A DNA stretch of 64,000 bases from an uncultured Dorea sp. (lineage in GTDB: Bacteria; Bacillota; Clostridia; Lachnospirales; Lachnospiraceae). How positions within the stretch are numbered: the first letter of the stretch is position 1; every line of letters starts with the position of its first letter. The notes below the pieces were generated by a model. That model searched no databases, had not been told where the DNA came from, and saw only the letters and a program-made list of their open reading frames with translations. This document shows positions 44,984-53,505 of the stretch, one piece after another. The translations under genes were made by a program, and so were the position numbers. Location: contig CAJTVU010000003.1 of the NCBI GenBank assembly GCA_910580235.1, positions 1 to 64,000 of the forward strand, written 5' to 3'.

Positions 44984-47050
44984 TCAGTCCCCGAATATCT
45001 GAAGTATATCGTTGGCTTTCTTCTCTTCGTCGTAGTAATCAGGGCCTAGTTCTCTATATATAGGCTTCAGCCTGCGTAAGCTCTCCAGATAGTCTTCCTC
45101 CGAGTCAGACTGGACAATGACCATCTCGTTTTTTGCTTCCATATACAGCTCCAGCCTTAATCCGTCATCTGTCTCACGCCTTGCCAGCTCTATAAGAGCA
45201 TCTGTCTTCAAAAACCGGACCACATGCAGCTCCTTTACGCTTAATCCTCCACCTTCAAGAAGCACATCGCAGGCCGTCCGGCATTTCTCGTACTCGCCTT
45301 CGTCATAATCCAGCTGAGCGTTTATCATTGCCCCTGCAATCGTATCGTCAGTAAACAGCTGCCGGCACATAGATGCAATGTCGATTCCATCCACCTTATA
45401 TCCTGCCTTATTGGACAGCAGAAGCGTAATTATCGAAAACCTGAGATTATCGCTTTCGCTATACCAATTCGACAAGTCCTCTGATGCAAGGGATATATCG
45501 CTCGCCAATTGCCTGCTGTCAATATTCGCGAACATCTCCGGGCTCTGCAAATACAATTCTGCCAGCAACGGCAGCGCCGCGTCAACCTTATAGGATATTC
45601 CTGCGCCAGAATAGCCAACTACTGCCAATTTGTACGCCTTAGTAGTCTGGCCATCCATATGCAGCATCCATGCAAGGTTTATAATATCTTCCGGTTCAAA
45701 ATAATCTGAATGCTCTTGATAATAATAATATAGCTCACTGGAGCTGACAGCCTTATTCCCCAACAGATTATAATAGGCATCAATAAGCAGCAGTTTGGGA
45801 CATGACCCATATTTATCAGAATCTAAAAAACCCCTTACGATCTCCTTGTCTCTTTCACTAATGTCCTCATCCGCAACATGACGCAGGATCCCTACAGTCT
45901 GAATCGCCAGATTATCCGGGAACCTCCGAAGAAAAGCATCTAAATGTGGTATCTCTGAAGTATAGGATTCTTGAACTTTCAAAAGGATGCTGGAAAGACA
46001 ATCCATTTCTAATTGGCCAACCTGCCCCTGAGGGTTTGCATACTCCATATCTAAAGCCTTTTCTGCATATGAGGGCTTACGATCCAGGCCGTACGCCCGA
46101 TCATAGCACAGGATTGCATTTCCTCTCTGACTGATCCTCTCAAAGACTACTCCTGCATTATAATAATATTCTGCCACCTCGTCCAATGCAGCCATATAGT
46201 ACCACATGATCCCTACGTGATAGCCATCAAGGCTTTCCTCTTCAACAGACTGGTAGATTTCATATGCTTTATTCAGATAGCCTTTCGCCTTGTCCTCATC
46301 TTTATAGAAATAATACTCCACTGCATCCATAAGCTCTTCAAAACTGTCTTCATCCACAGGCTCTTGCAGCCGTTCCTCCTGCTGCTCCTCTTCCTGGCTA
46401 TTATTGTCCCCACTGTCCGGCTGCTCAAAATTACCATACCCATTCTTGCAGAACTCTTGATAATGTCCCGGATCATAGATCTTTGTAACAAACTGATATG
46501 GCATCTCCTGGAAACGCGCCAACAGCATAGGTTCAATTTTGGTCCTCGAAGACTCATATGTGGTCAGAAATGGCGCAATTATTATTAGAGCAACAAGAAT
46601 AACCAGAACAAATCCCTTCACCCACCGGGCCACCCTATTTCGGATTGTTTCTGACAACAGGAAGACAATAACTGGAATGATCACAAGAGCAATCCACTGT
46701 TCTGTAAGGTTGGAAATAAAAACAGTCTTAAAGTACCGTCCAAACTCCTTCCATGTGTACGTATCGTTCCCTACATATATCGCAATGCTCAGGCACAACA
46801 AGGCTAAATATAATCCCGATGATGTAAGGATCCGGATCAGCCAGGATTTCTTCCCGGCCTTCAACGCGCCGCCACCCTCTTCCTCCCTGGCATTGCCTTT
46901 ATTTTTACGCACAGCCTTTCCTGAATTTATGATCAAGTCTGCCACCAGGGAAGATGTGAACATTGTTATCCACTGGTAATACTGCGTAAACAGGGACAGC
47001 ACATTAGGGCTTGTTATCCACTCCTTAATCGTAATATAGATCTCCTTCAC
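44984..47050 (-). CDS. Unrecognised membrane protein with TPR-like repeats, first gene of the Wadjet operon
   Basis: A 688-residue protein I do not recognise. Residues 1-170 hold about four hydrophobic helices with a Lys/Arg-rich loop; residues 175-240 are an acidic Gln/Glu-rich linker; the rest is helical and repeat-like, with TPR-style segments such as DKAKGYLNKAYEIYQSV and GNAILCYDRAYGLDRK. The start is GTG at 47050 with GGGAGG upstream. It ends 48 bp before jetA with no terminator between, so it is cotranscribed. It could anchor or sense for the defence complex at the membrane. Confidence 0.75.
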   Translation of the reverse strand: MKEIYITIKEWITSPNVLSLFTQYYQWITMFTSSLVADLIINSGKAVRKNKGNAREEEGGGALKAGKKSWLIRILTSSGLYLALLCLSIAIYVGNDTYTWKEFGRYFKTVFISNLTEQWIALVIIPVIVFLLSETIRNRVARWVKGFVLVILVALIIIAPFLTTYESSRTKIEPMLLARFQEMPYQFVTKIYDPGHYQEFCKNGYGNFEQPDSGDNNSQEEEQQEERLQEPVDEDSFEELMDAVEYYFYKDEDKAKGYLNKAYEIYQSVEEESLDGYHVGIMWYYMAALDEVAEYYYNAGVVFERISQRGNAILCYDRAYGLDRKPSYAEKALDMEYANPQGQVGQLEMDCLSSILLKVQESYTSEIPHLDAFLRRFPDNLAIQTVGILRHVADEDISERDKEIVRGFLDSDKYGSCPKLLLIDAYYNLLGNKAVSSSELYYYYQEHSDYFEPEDIINLAWMLHMDGQTTKAYKLAVVGYSGAGISYKVDAALPLLAELYLQSPEMFANIDSRQLASDISLASEDLSNWYSESDNLRFSIITLLLSNKAGYKVDGIDIASMCRQLFTDDTIAGAMINAQLDYDEGEYEKCRTACDVLLEGGGLSVKELHVVRFLKTDALIELARRETDDGLRLELYMEAKNEMVIVQSDSEEDYLESLRRLKPIYRELGPDYYDEEKKANDILQIFGD

Positions 47051-47211
47051 CCGAACGACCTCCCTTCAGCAATTCCGCTGCTTTATCTTCAGTCTAATTT
47101 AAAGACTTATATTATTTCTATTTATAAATTATAATATCTTTCAGGTTGTTTTTCTATCATCTTCACACAATATTATTTTTTACAAATTGTAGAAAAGCCG
47201 CTCTGCCCTCT

Positions 47212-48087
47212 TTACCGCTTTGCTTTCCGATATCCCGCATCCATTGCTTCCTGCTCCGTCTGAAAAATCACCAAATATTTGGAAGCTGCCATTTCTTCAT
47301 AAGCGTCCTGCCCTGGACAGTGGTAAATCTTCGACCTTGAATTGCCCCTGATCTCCCCTTTCGTTTCTGCCTGTACGTCCGCCTGCTCATCAAAGGTACT
47401 TTCTCCAGTCTTATAGTCAATCATAATTCCTGGCTGGACATTATATACATACACATGAAACAAAATACTCTCGCCTTGATCTTCAACGGACATTGCTTCC
47501 ATCTGGACACCACTTGCCACCAGATCCTCGTCCTCAAAAATGGGCGTTACCCGATACAGCACATGGCCCTGTGTTTCCTTTACATAGTCCGCCACCATAT
47601 TTTCAAATGGAAGCATTCCCTCTACATTCATATATCTGGTTCCAGTAATCAGATTTCTCTCATTAGCATTTTCTCCTGCCAACTGGAATCCAATCAAATG
47701 ACAGCGATTATATAAATATTTGCCATCCACATTATCATACTTTACCGTATGCCAGCCAGACGGCTTTACCTGGCCAATACTTTCCCGCTCTTCTGTTGGC
47801 ATGAGCTCCATACAAATATTTGCGTAGGCGGCTCCACATCTGTCAAGCTCATCCAGCTCGCTGTATACTTCAAAAGTTTCTTCCGTCAAATCCTCTTCTG
47901 AAAAATCCGGCTCATTATTATTTAAAACTATGTACGGCTCTCCAGAATACTCTGGAACCTCCTCCAGCGAAACCACCATAGATTTGCTCTCGAAAAAGAC
48001 ATTTACTTCCGTTCCCTTACAAGATGTAAGTAGTACACAGCATAGTAAGGCTGGCAACAACCTACGGATTCTTTTATAAGTATTCAT
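47212..48087 (-). CDS. Secreted DNA/RNA non-specific endonuclease, lipoprotein (EndA-like)
   Basis: A 291-residue predicted lipoprotein nuclease. The signal peptide ends in LLTSC (lipobox). The NUC fold is shown by YLYNRCHLIGFQLAGENANE with the catalytic His and by RNLITGTRYMNVEGMLPFE with the metal-ligand Asn. The ATG at 48087 has AGGAGGAG upstream. It would degrade external DNA for nutrient use or uptake. It overlaps the small upstream gene by 14 bp. Confidence 0.9.
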   Translation of the reverse strand: MNTYKRIRRLLPALLCCVLLTSCKGTEVNVFFESKSMVVSLEEVPEYSGEPYIVLNNNEPDFSEEDLTEETFEVYSELDELDRCGAAYANICMELMPTEERESIGQVKPSGWHTVKYDNVDGKYLYNRCHLIGFQLAGENANERNLITGTRYMNVEGMLPFENMVADYVKETQGHVLYRVTPIFEDEDLVASGVQMEAMSVEDQGESILFHVYVYNVQPGIMIDYKTGESTFDEQADVQAETKGEIRGNSRSKIYHCPGQDAYEEMAASKYLVIFQTEQEAMDAGYRKAKR

Positions 48088-48508
48088 TCTCTCTCCTCCT
48101 GCAATACATTTCTTTCGTAATCTTCTCATGGGAAGTCCCTTCGAGCTCCTCCTGCCTTACCAGTTTCCAATTCTCCCCTGAAAGATCTAGCGGAAAATAA
48201 ATATCTGCCGGATAACAGCAGTTCCAGTAGTATAAGATTATTTTGTCGATTCGTTCCTCCTGCCGGAAAACCTCTGCATCTTCCACAAAGCAGATTCCAT
48301 CTGAAGGGACCTGCTCGCTCAAATCCTCAACCATCTTCAGCTCTACTTCATCTGCATTTTGAAACAATGTCCGGGAATAAATACTTATATGTAAAGTTTT
48401 CCCATTACACTCTCGCAAGATATCCGCAGACACCACGGAATCCCTGCTCTGGCGGCGATGATTGAACATCATCCCTTTTCTCTTATCTATACAAGCAATA
48501 ACCAGCAT
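48074..48508 (-). CDS. Small conserved protein coupled to the secreted nuclease
   Basis: A 144-residue soluble protein starting MLVIACIDKRKGMMFNHRRQ and ending in a basic tail CRRRENEYL. I know similar Clostridial proteins that are often named ribonuclease Z by mistake; there is no metallo-beta-lactamase motif here. AGGGGTGGGG precedes the ATG. The end overlaps the nuclease gene start by 14 bp, a stable coupling that hints at a regulatory, chaperone or immunity role. Function unknown. Confidence 0.7.
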   Translation of the reverse strand: MLVIACIDKRKGMMFNHRRQSRDSVVSADILRECNGKTLHISIYSRTLFQNADEVELKMVEDLSEQVPSDGICFVEDAEVFRQEERIDKIILYYWNCCYPADIYFPLDLSGENWKLVRQEELEGTSHEKITKEMYCRRRENEYL

Positions 48509-48778
48509 GTCCCCACCCCTAGCTATCAAAATATTATTGTATTTAAAGTAAATGGCAAGCCACTTGTCCTATGATTAAAAAGCGCCGCCATGGTGAGCGG
48601 CTGTTAAATCACTTGTTTCGTCTTTTACAGTTTTACGGCAGCATGCCAACCAAAAAGTCCTGTGGTATTTTATGGGGCTCCTCCCGTAAAACAATCCCTT
48701 TTCCCATGGCCTAAGTATACCATGAACATTGCGAGAAATCCAGCAAATGTGGACGCTCCTCTTCCGCAGCACAGTGGC
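48509..48778. other. Non-coding or decayed stretch
   Basis: I see no ORF with a ribosome site on either strand. It lies between the small gene and a MATE gene remnant and probably is degraded DNA. A palindrome GCCGCCATGGTGAGCGGC sits near 48590. Confidence 0.4.
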
Positions 48779-49099
48779 TTACTGGATCGCCATCTTTTTC
48801 GATGTATTCACATACAGCACATAAGCAATAACCAGAGAAACAACATCTGCCACAGGCTGCGCCCACACCAGCCCAGTCATTCCTATAATCGCTTTCAGAA
48901 TAAATAGAGCAGGAATAAAGATAATCCCCTGTCTGCTTACGTTAATGACAAGAGCCGCTGTTGCCGCGCCCATAGCCTGCAATGCATTAGTAAGGACATA
49001 GAACACTCCTAACAGAAAACTTGTGGTAAGCAAAATCCTTGAAAATTGCACTGCATACTCAAATGTAGCTGCATCCGTAAGAAAAGCGCCTACAATCTA
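48779..49099 (-). pseudogene. C-terminal remnant of a MATE transporter gene
   Basis: On the minus strand, from VGAFLTDAATFEYAVQFSRI (near 49094) to LYVNTSKKMAIQ, this reads as the last ~105 residues of a MATE protein with ALQAMGAATAALVINVSRQG and GMTGLVWAQPVADVVSLVIA. Upstream the frame meets unrelated sequence and has no start or SD. About three quarters of the gene is gone. It is not close to the intact MATE protein at 34497-35828. Confidence 0.8.
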
Positions 49100-49383
49100 A
49101 TTTTCAAAAGTCAATAGTATGCGATTGATTTACAAAAACTAATTTTCCGCCTTTGACTGTTCCGTCTTCCTTGCCTTTCGTCATATTCTCTTACCAGCTG
49201 AAAAAACATATCCTCTAAAAACTCCCTGCTCAAGCATAAGCTTGGCATATACATAAAAGCAAAGGAATTGCAGGGGATCCTTTTAAACGATACGGAACGC
49301 TTCTCATTCAGAAGAAGAACGTTAGCGGTATATCTGTTAAAATATATCCCAAAAATGGATAATAAAAATTTTGAGCAAAAGTA
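49100..49383. other. Possible decayed coding fragment
   Basis: On the plus strand, about 49196-49387, KHKLGIYIKAKELQGILLND runs on to KYIPKMDNKNFEQKY and a stop, without a start or SD. An antisense frame is also open (112 codons). Neither is convincing; the region may be degraded, next to the MATE remnant. Confidence 0.25.
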
Positions 49384-49414
49384 TTGACTTACACGTAACG
49401 TGATACTGTATTCT
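49384..49414 (+). promoter_or_regulatory. MerR-type promoter (19-bp spacer) of the TipAS regulator
   Basis: TTGACT (49384-49389), a 19-bp spacer and TATTCT (49409-49414). The spacer has a dyad around TTACACGTAACGTGATA, the probable binding site for the MerR protein encoded 77 bp downstream, implying autoactivation. Confidence 0.7.
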
Positions 49415-49490
49415 TTTCTCATAGGGGCAGAATAGATATAAGCCGACAATCTCTTCCTTGCTTCTTCACAAATTTAAGGAGCTGATAAGA

Positions 49491-50369
49491 ATGCGAACTA
49501 TAAGCCAAGTTGCAGAATTAACAGGCATAAGCACACGAACATTACAATATTATGACGAGATTGGATTGTTAAAGCCAAGCGAATTGACTGAATCCGGCTA
49601 TCGCCTATATAATGATGAGTCCTTACAAAAACTACAACAAATTCTATTTTTTAAGGAATTGGGATTTAAACTGAAAGAAATTAAAGAAATTCTGCAAAAA
49701 CCTGACTTTGACAAAATCAAAGCTTTCAAAAGACAAAAAGAACTGCTTCTGCTGAAGCGCAATCGGACAGACAGGCTTATACAGCTTCTTAACCGCTTAG
49801 AGAAAGGGGAACACTATATGAGTTTTAAGGAATTTGACCTTTCTGATTACATCACTGCATTAGAAGATTTTATGCAGAATAACACCGATGATGTCATCAA
49901 GCACTGGGGAAGTATTGAAAATTTTGATATGTTTGTTCAGAAAATCAAAGATGATGAATCCGAGGTAGCGAGACTCGCCATCAGGCAATTCGGCAGTATT
50001 GAAAAATACACCGAAGCCATGAAACATAATTTAGAGCATTTCTCTGAACTCATGGAAACACAATTAACAGAGGAAGCGAAAAAAATCGGAAAACAATCTG
50101 ATATACTGTATGGCAGACTAGCCGCCGATTTGTCAGAAGACGTTTCTTCCCCTAAAATACAATCCATTGTACACGAACTATTGCAGCTTATACAGGAAAA
50201 CAGCACTAGCGCATCCCTCGATAAGCCCTATGTAAATGTTCTTATCGACACATATTCAAGCGATTATATAAAAAGCATGACTGACAGCAAATATGGAAAG
50301 GGGGCTTCTGATTATATTGTAAAAGCGTTCCGTTATTACTCGGAGAATAACGCTACCGAAAACAATTAG
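49491..50369 (+). CDS. MerR-family regulator with TipAS-like antibiotic-sensing domain
   Basis: A 292-residue regulator. Residues 1-75 are a MerR helix-turn-helix (ISQVAELTGISTRTLQYYDE, GLLKPSELTESGYRLY); a coiled helix follows; residues from about 130 form a TipAS-like domain with MDNT-like ligands replaced by WGSIENFDMF and an acidic helix. The ATG at 49491 has AAGGAG. The promoter with a 19-bp spacer supports self-regulation. TipAS domains bind thiopeptide-like antibiotics in other species; the ligand is unknown here. No target gene is adjacent downstream. Confidence 0.85.
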   Translation: MRTISQVAELTGISTRTLQYYDEIGLLKPSELTESGYRLYNDESLQKLQQILFFKELGFKLKEIKEILQKPDFDKIKAFKRQKELLLLKRNRTDRLIQLLNRLEKGEHYMSFKEFDLSDYITALEDFMQNNTDDVIKHWGSIENFDMFVQKIKDDESEVARLAIRQFGSIEKYTEAMKHNLEHFSELMETQLTEEAKKIGKQSDILYGRLAADLSEDVSSPKIQSIVHELLQLIQENSTSASLDKPYVNVLIDTYSSDYIKSMTDSKYGKGASDYIVKAFRYYSENNATENN

Positions 50370-50462
50370 AGCCATTTTAGCCAACAGGCATGAAACAATC
50401 CCGGAAACGCCCATTTATCGGCATTTCTGGGATCCTATCCGCTATTCGGACTCGGCGTGTGT

Positions 50463-50484
50463 CCCCTTGTACACTGAGGGTAAC
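50463..50484 (-). repeat. Copy of the recurrent hairpin motif
   Basis: CCCCTTGTACACTGAGGGTA then AC: the same 19 bases as at 11033-11051. It lies about 95 bases past the MerR stop codon. Confidence 0.55.
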
Positions 50485-50584
50485 TGTATTTGTTTAAGTT
50501 TTATGCAAATACACGCCCTATTTTACTTCAATTACATCATTTATTCTGGCTTACTGATTTTCTGTTGCCAAAATATTGCCGCCT

Positions 50585-50848
50585 TTATTTATCTCTATAA
50601 TGAGAACCACATTGAACAATCTTTATCATATTATCTTCTATACGATAAACAATACGATTTGCATCGTCGATTCGCCGACTCCAATAGGATGCCAAATCGC
50701 CACTTAATCTTTCCGGCTTTCCTATTCCTTCGTATCCATTCCGGTCAATATCCTTCAATAACTGGAGAATACGCTTTAATGTCCTTTTATCCTGCTTTGT
50801 CCAATATTCAAAATCTTCCCACGCCGCATCCGACCATGCCTTAATCAT
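50585..50848 (-). CDS. yoeB: YoeB-family mRNA interferase toxin
   Basis: An 87-residue Txe/YoeB toxin: MIKAWSDAAWEDFEYW, KRILQLLKDIDRNGYEGIGK, LSGDLASYWSRRIDDANRIV and the C-terminal CGSHYRDK holding the catalytic His and Tyr. YoeB cuts mRNA at start codons in the ribosomal A site. The ATG at 50848 overlaps the antitoxin's end by 8 bp. It is intact. Confidence 0.95.
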   Translation of the reverse strand: MIKAWSDAAWEDFEYWTKQDKRTLKRILQLLKDIDRNGYEGIGKPERLSGDLASYWSRRIDDANRIVYRIEDNMIKIVQCGSHYRDK

Positions 50849-51092
50849 CAAAGTCCACCTCATGCACCGTACCACCTGTAGCTTCCATTTGCGCTACAGA
50901 CTCCTTAAGCCTAGCCATATTTTCTTGCGAATAAAAGGGATCAACAGATACTTCAAACGGTATCCTTCTCTCTCGTCCCAGTTTTTTGAGATAAATATTT
51001 ATAGCCGTAGATAAAGATATTCCAATATCAGCACAAGCCTGCTCTGCCATTTTCTTTACATCATCCTCTATACGCAAACTGATTTGAGCCAT
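50841..51092 (-). CDS. RelB/DinJ-family antitoxin
   Basis: An 83-residue antitoxin with an N-terminal ribbon-helix-helix (MAQISLRIEDDVKKMAEQAC, then ADIGISLSTAINIYLKKLG) and an acidic tail. The pairing of a RelB/DinJ-type antitoxin with YoeB, where YefM is more usual, is seen in other Firmicutes. AGAGGTGG precedes the start. Confidence 0.92.
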   Translation of the reverse strand: MAQISLRIEDDVKKMAEQACADIGISLSTAINIYLKKLGRERRIPFEVSVDPFYSQENMARLKESVAQMEATGGTVHEVDFDD

Positions 51093-51121
51093 TATACCAC
51101 CTCTTTCTTTATGATATATCT

Positions 51122-51150
51122 AGTATACTCTATGATGTAGCATTTGTAAA
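51122..51150 (-). promoter_or_regulatory. Promoter of the RelB/YoeB operon
   Basis: On the minus strand, -35 TTTACA (51145-51150), a 17-bp spacer and -10 TATACT (51122-51127). Small palindromes AGTATACT and GATATATC at and after the -10 may be RelB sites. Confidence 0.6.
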
Positions 51151-51780
51151 GCATTTTACTATACATTTACTCGTTTAACCACGGCGTGCTCTTTGTTGTC
51201 TTTAACTGTATTTGTTTCATGCCAAAATGTTGCCTTGCCTATATTGTTAAAATCTCTTTCAAATCTTCTATCTGTATAGGCAATTAAAGATAACGTCCAT
51301 AATCTAATGGAACTGCCGTTGATGCGCCATAAAATCCACTAAATTATGGACAAAATAGTTAAAAACATACTGATTATCCACCATATTAAAAACAGAATCT
51401 GCACCAATTCTTCCTGGTAACACTCTGTTTCCAGAAAGATCTTTTCATAAATTGTGTCTACTTACTTGACTATGGTGCACAACTGTGTCTGTTGCTTTTA
51501 TCCATTGTTATGTTGTCTGTGTAAACATATTATTTCCTAATTTTCCTTTAAACCTATCGAATTTGATAGGTTTAAAATTCGGATTATAGATTTATCCCCA
51601 CAATCCCAAAACGAAATCATGGAGCAATTGAACATCCAGTTAGTAACCACAATAAACGGATTGACAGAATTCATCACAAGTATATCACACAGCATTTAAT
51701 AAATAAATTCACAATTAAAATTTTACGTTGATAACAATTTCAATGTCCATTTACAGACAAATACAGATAATATAAAAATA
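51151..51780. other. AT-rich gene-free region
   Basis: About 630 bp without a convincing gene. On the minus strand 51304-51444 encodes a possible fragment, KDLSGNRVLPGRIGADSVFN onward, without a start. A hairpin with arms TTAAACCTATC and GATAGGTTTAA lies at about 51550-51577. A short plus-strand frame ends near 51700. It looks like degraded accessory DNA. Confidence 0.35.
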
Positions 51781-51805
51781 ACAGGCAATCATATAGACTG
51801 CCTGT
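51781..51805 (-). terminator. Terminator of guaA
   Basis: On the minus strand ACAGGCA-(11-base loop)-TGCCTGT is followed by TATTTTTAT, about 30 bases past the guaA stop. Confidence 0.75.
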
Positions 51806-51835
51806 CATCTAAAATAATCCATATCAAATTTTAAT

Positions 51836-53128
51836 TTATTCGAACTCTATCGTCGCGGGCGGTTTCGGGCTCATATCGTAGCACACGCGGTTGACGTTCC
51901 CGACTTCTTCCAGGATCCTCTTTGTAACTGTCTCCAGCACATCCCAGTCTACTTTCTCGACAGAGGCGGTCATAGCGTCGATCGTGTTGATCGCCCGGAT
52001 GATGACCATGTATTCAAGCACTCTTGCGTTGTTCTTCATGCCCACAGACTTGAAGTCCGGCACAACAGTAAAATACTGCCATACTTTCTTGTCCAGCCCC
52101 GCCTTCGCGAACTCTTCCCGGAGTATCGCGTCGGCCTCGCGCACTGCCTCCAGACGGTCTCTTGTGATCGCGCCAAGGCATCTTACTCCAAGCCCCGGCC
52201 CCGGGAACGGCTGGCGGTATACCATGTCATGCGGAAGCCCTAATTCCACACCGCAATCGCGGACTTCATCCTTGAACAGCTGTTTTAACGGCTCCACCAG
52301 CTCGAACTGCAAGTCTTCCGGAAGCCCGCCTACATTATGATGAGACTTCACCGTTTTCGCAGTCTTCGTCCCGCTCTCAATGATATCCGGGTAGATAGTG
52401 CCCTGTCCAAGAAAATCAATCCCCTCTAATTTCCTTGCTTCCTCCTCAAAAACGCGGATGAACTCCCCGCCAATGATCTTCCTCTTCTCTTCCGGGTCTG
52501 CCACGCCTTCGAGCTTCCCTAAGAAACGCTCGGAGGCATCCACATATACAAGGTTTGCATGGAGCTCGTCACGGAACACTTTTATTACGCTCTCAGACTC
52601 GTTCTTACGCATCAGGCCGTGGTTTACATGCACGCACACTAACTGCTGCCCGATAGCCTTTATAAGCATCGCCGCCACAACAGAGGAGTCTACGCCACCG
52701 GAGAGCGCCAGAAGGACTTTCCGATCTCCCACCTGCCGGCGGATCAGCTCTATCTGATCTTCGATAAAATTCTTCATATTCCAGTTGGCTTCCGCTTTAC
52801 AGACATCAAACACGAAGGAGCTAAGCTCCTCCCGGCCCAGAAGCTCTGTATACTTCTTCTCACATTTCGACGCCGGATAATCCACTGAAACAATCGGATA
52901 GCCCGCGCCATAGATCTCCTCTCTCACTTCCACTGCCTGTCCGTCTACGACGCGGTTCTCACCGCCGTTTAATATAATACCCTTTACATTTCCAAGAGCC
53001 TGAAGCTCTGACGCCGTGATGTCGTGAGGATGAATCTCGCTGTATACTCCAAGTGCGCGGATCTCGCGGGCAAGAACGGTATTCTCTGTGCTGCCCAGAT
53101 CCAGGATTACGATCAGATCTTGTTTCAT
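51836..53128 (-). CDS. guaA: GMP synthase with degenerate glutaminase domain
   Basis: A 430-residue protein, against about 510-525 for glutamine-hydrolysing GuaA. The ATP-pyrophosphatase domain (from LLALSGGVDSSVVAAML, 139-155) and the C-terminal dimer domain (RQPFPGPGLG to PKPPATIEFE) are complete. The N-terminal class I glutaminase is cut to about 110 residues: where GxCYGMQ has the nucleophile Cys it reads YPIVSVDYP (Asp83), and the segment with the catalytic His and Glu is absent. It should use free ammonia to aminate XMP. A separate glutaminase partner cannot be excluded. It has its own promoter and terminator. Confidence 0.9.
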   Translation of the reverse strand: MKQDLIVILDLGSTENTVLAREIRALGVYSEIHPHDITASELQALGNVKGIILNGGENRVVDGQAVEVREEIYGAGYPIVSVDYPASKCEKKYTELLGREELSSFVFDVCKAEANWNMKNFIEDQIELIRRQVGDRKVLLALSGGVDSSVVAAMLIKAIGQQLVCVHVNHGLMRKNESESVIKVFRDELHANLVYVDASERFLGKLEGVADPEEKRKIIGGEFIRVFEEEARKLEGIDFLGQGTIYPDIIESGTKTAKTVKSHHNVGGLPEDLQFELVEPLKQLFKDEVRDCGVELGLPHDMVYRQPFPGPGLGVRCLGAITRDRLEAVREADAILREEFAKAGLDKKVWQYFTVVPDFKSVGMKNNARVLEYMVIIRAINTIDAMTASVEKVDWDVLETVTKRILEEVGNVNRVCYDMSPKPPATIEFE

Positions 53129-53167
53129 GGGTAATATTCTCCTTCGCCTTTAATTTTTTATTTTTCC

Positions 53168-53196
53168 ATTATAGCAAAAAACAATTGTATTTGCAC
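53168..53196 (-). promoter_or_regulatory. Promoter of guaA
   Basis: On the minus strand, -10 TATAAT (53168-53173), a 17-bp spacer and a weak -35 GTGCAA (53191-53196). No purine riboswitch is visible in the 40-base leader. Confidence 0.5.
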
Positions 53197-53295
53197 ACTT
53201 TTTCCTTTCATTTTTACGATTTCGTGACTTTATCACAGAATCTTCCCGAAGTTCTCCATATGATATAGTAAATATATACTTGGAGGAATACGATT

Positions 53296-53505
53296 ATGGA
53301 CACCTTAAGAAAGAAGCGCAAGGCTTTTGTCGACCAGAACGACTGTGTGGCCTGCGGCTGCTGTGTAAAAGTCTGCCCGTTCTCTGCCATTCGGGTCGAT
53401 CGGGGCATTATGGCGGCAGTAGACCAGGAGAAATGCGTAGGCTGCGGCAAGTGCGCCAGAGAATGCCCGGCCAGCGTTATTACGATTCAGGAGGTGGCAG
53501 TATGA
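53296..53505 (+). CDS. 2[4Fe-4S] ferredoxin
   Basis: A 69-residue bacterial-type ferredoxin: a basic N terminus, then CVACGCCVKVCP and CVGCGKCARECP. GGAGG lies upstream. The stop overlaps the ATG of the membrane 4Fe-4S protein by 4 bp, so the two are coupled and probably exchange electrons. Confidence 0.92.
   Translation: MDTLRKKRKAFVDQNDCVACGCCVKVCPFSAIRVDRGIMAAVDQEKCVGCGKCARECPASVITIQEVAV

Noticed and set aside
48575..48772. 65-codon minus-strand frame before the MATE remnant
   Set aside because: No SD and no recognisable domain; probably chance or part of a repeat.
53280..53501. Long frame beginning at 53280 as one 264-residue protein
   Set aside because: Its first 74 codons overlap a real ferredoxin in another frame; the true start is the ATGA overlap at 53502.
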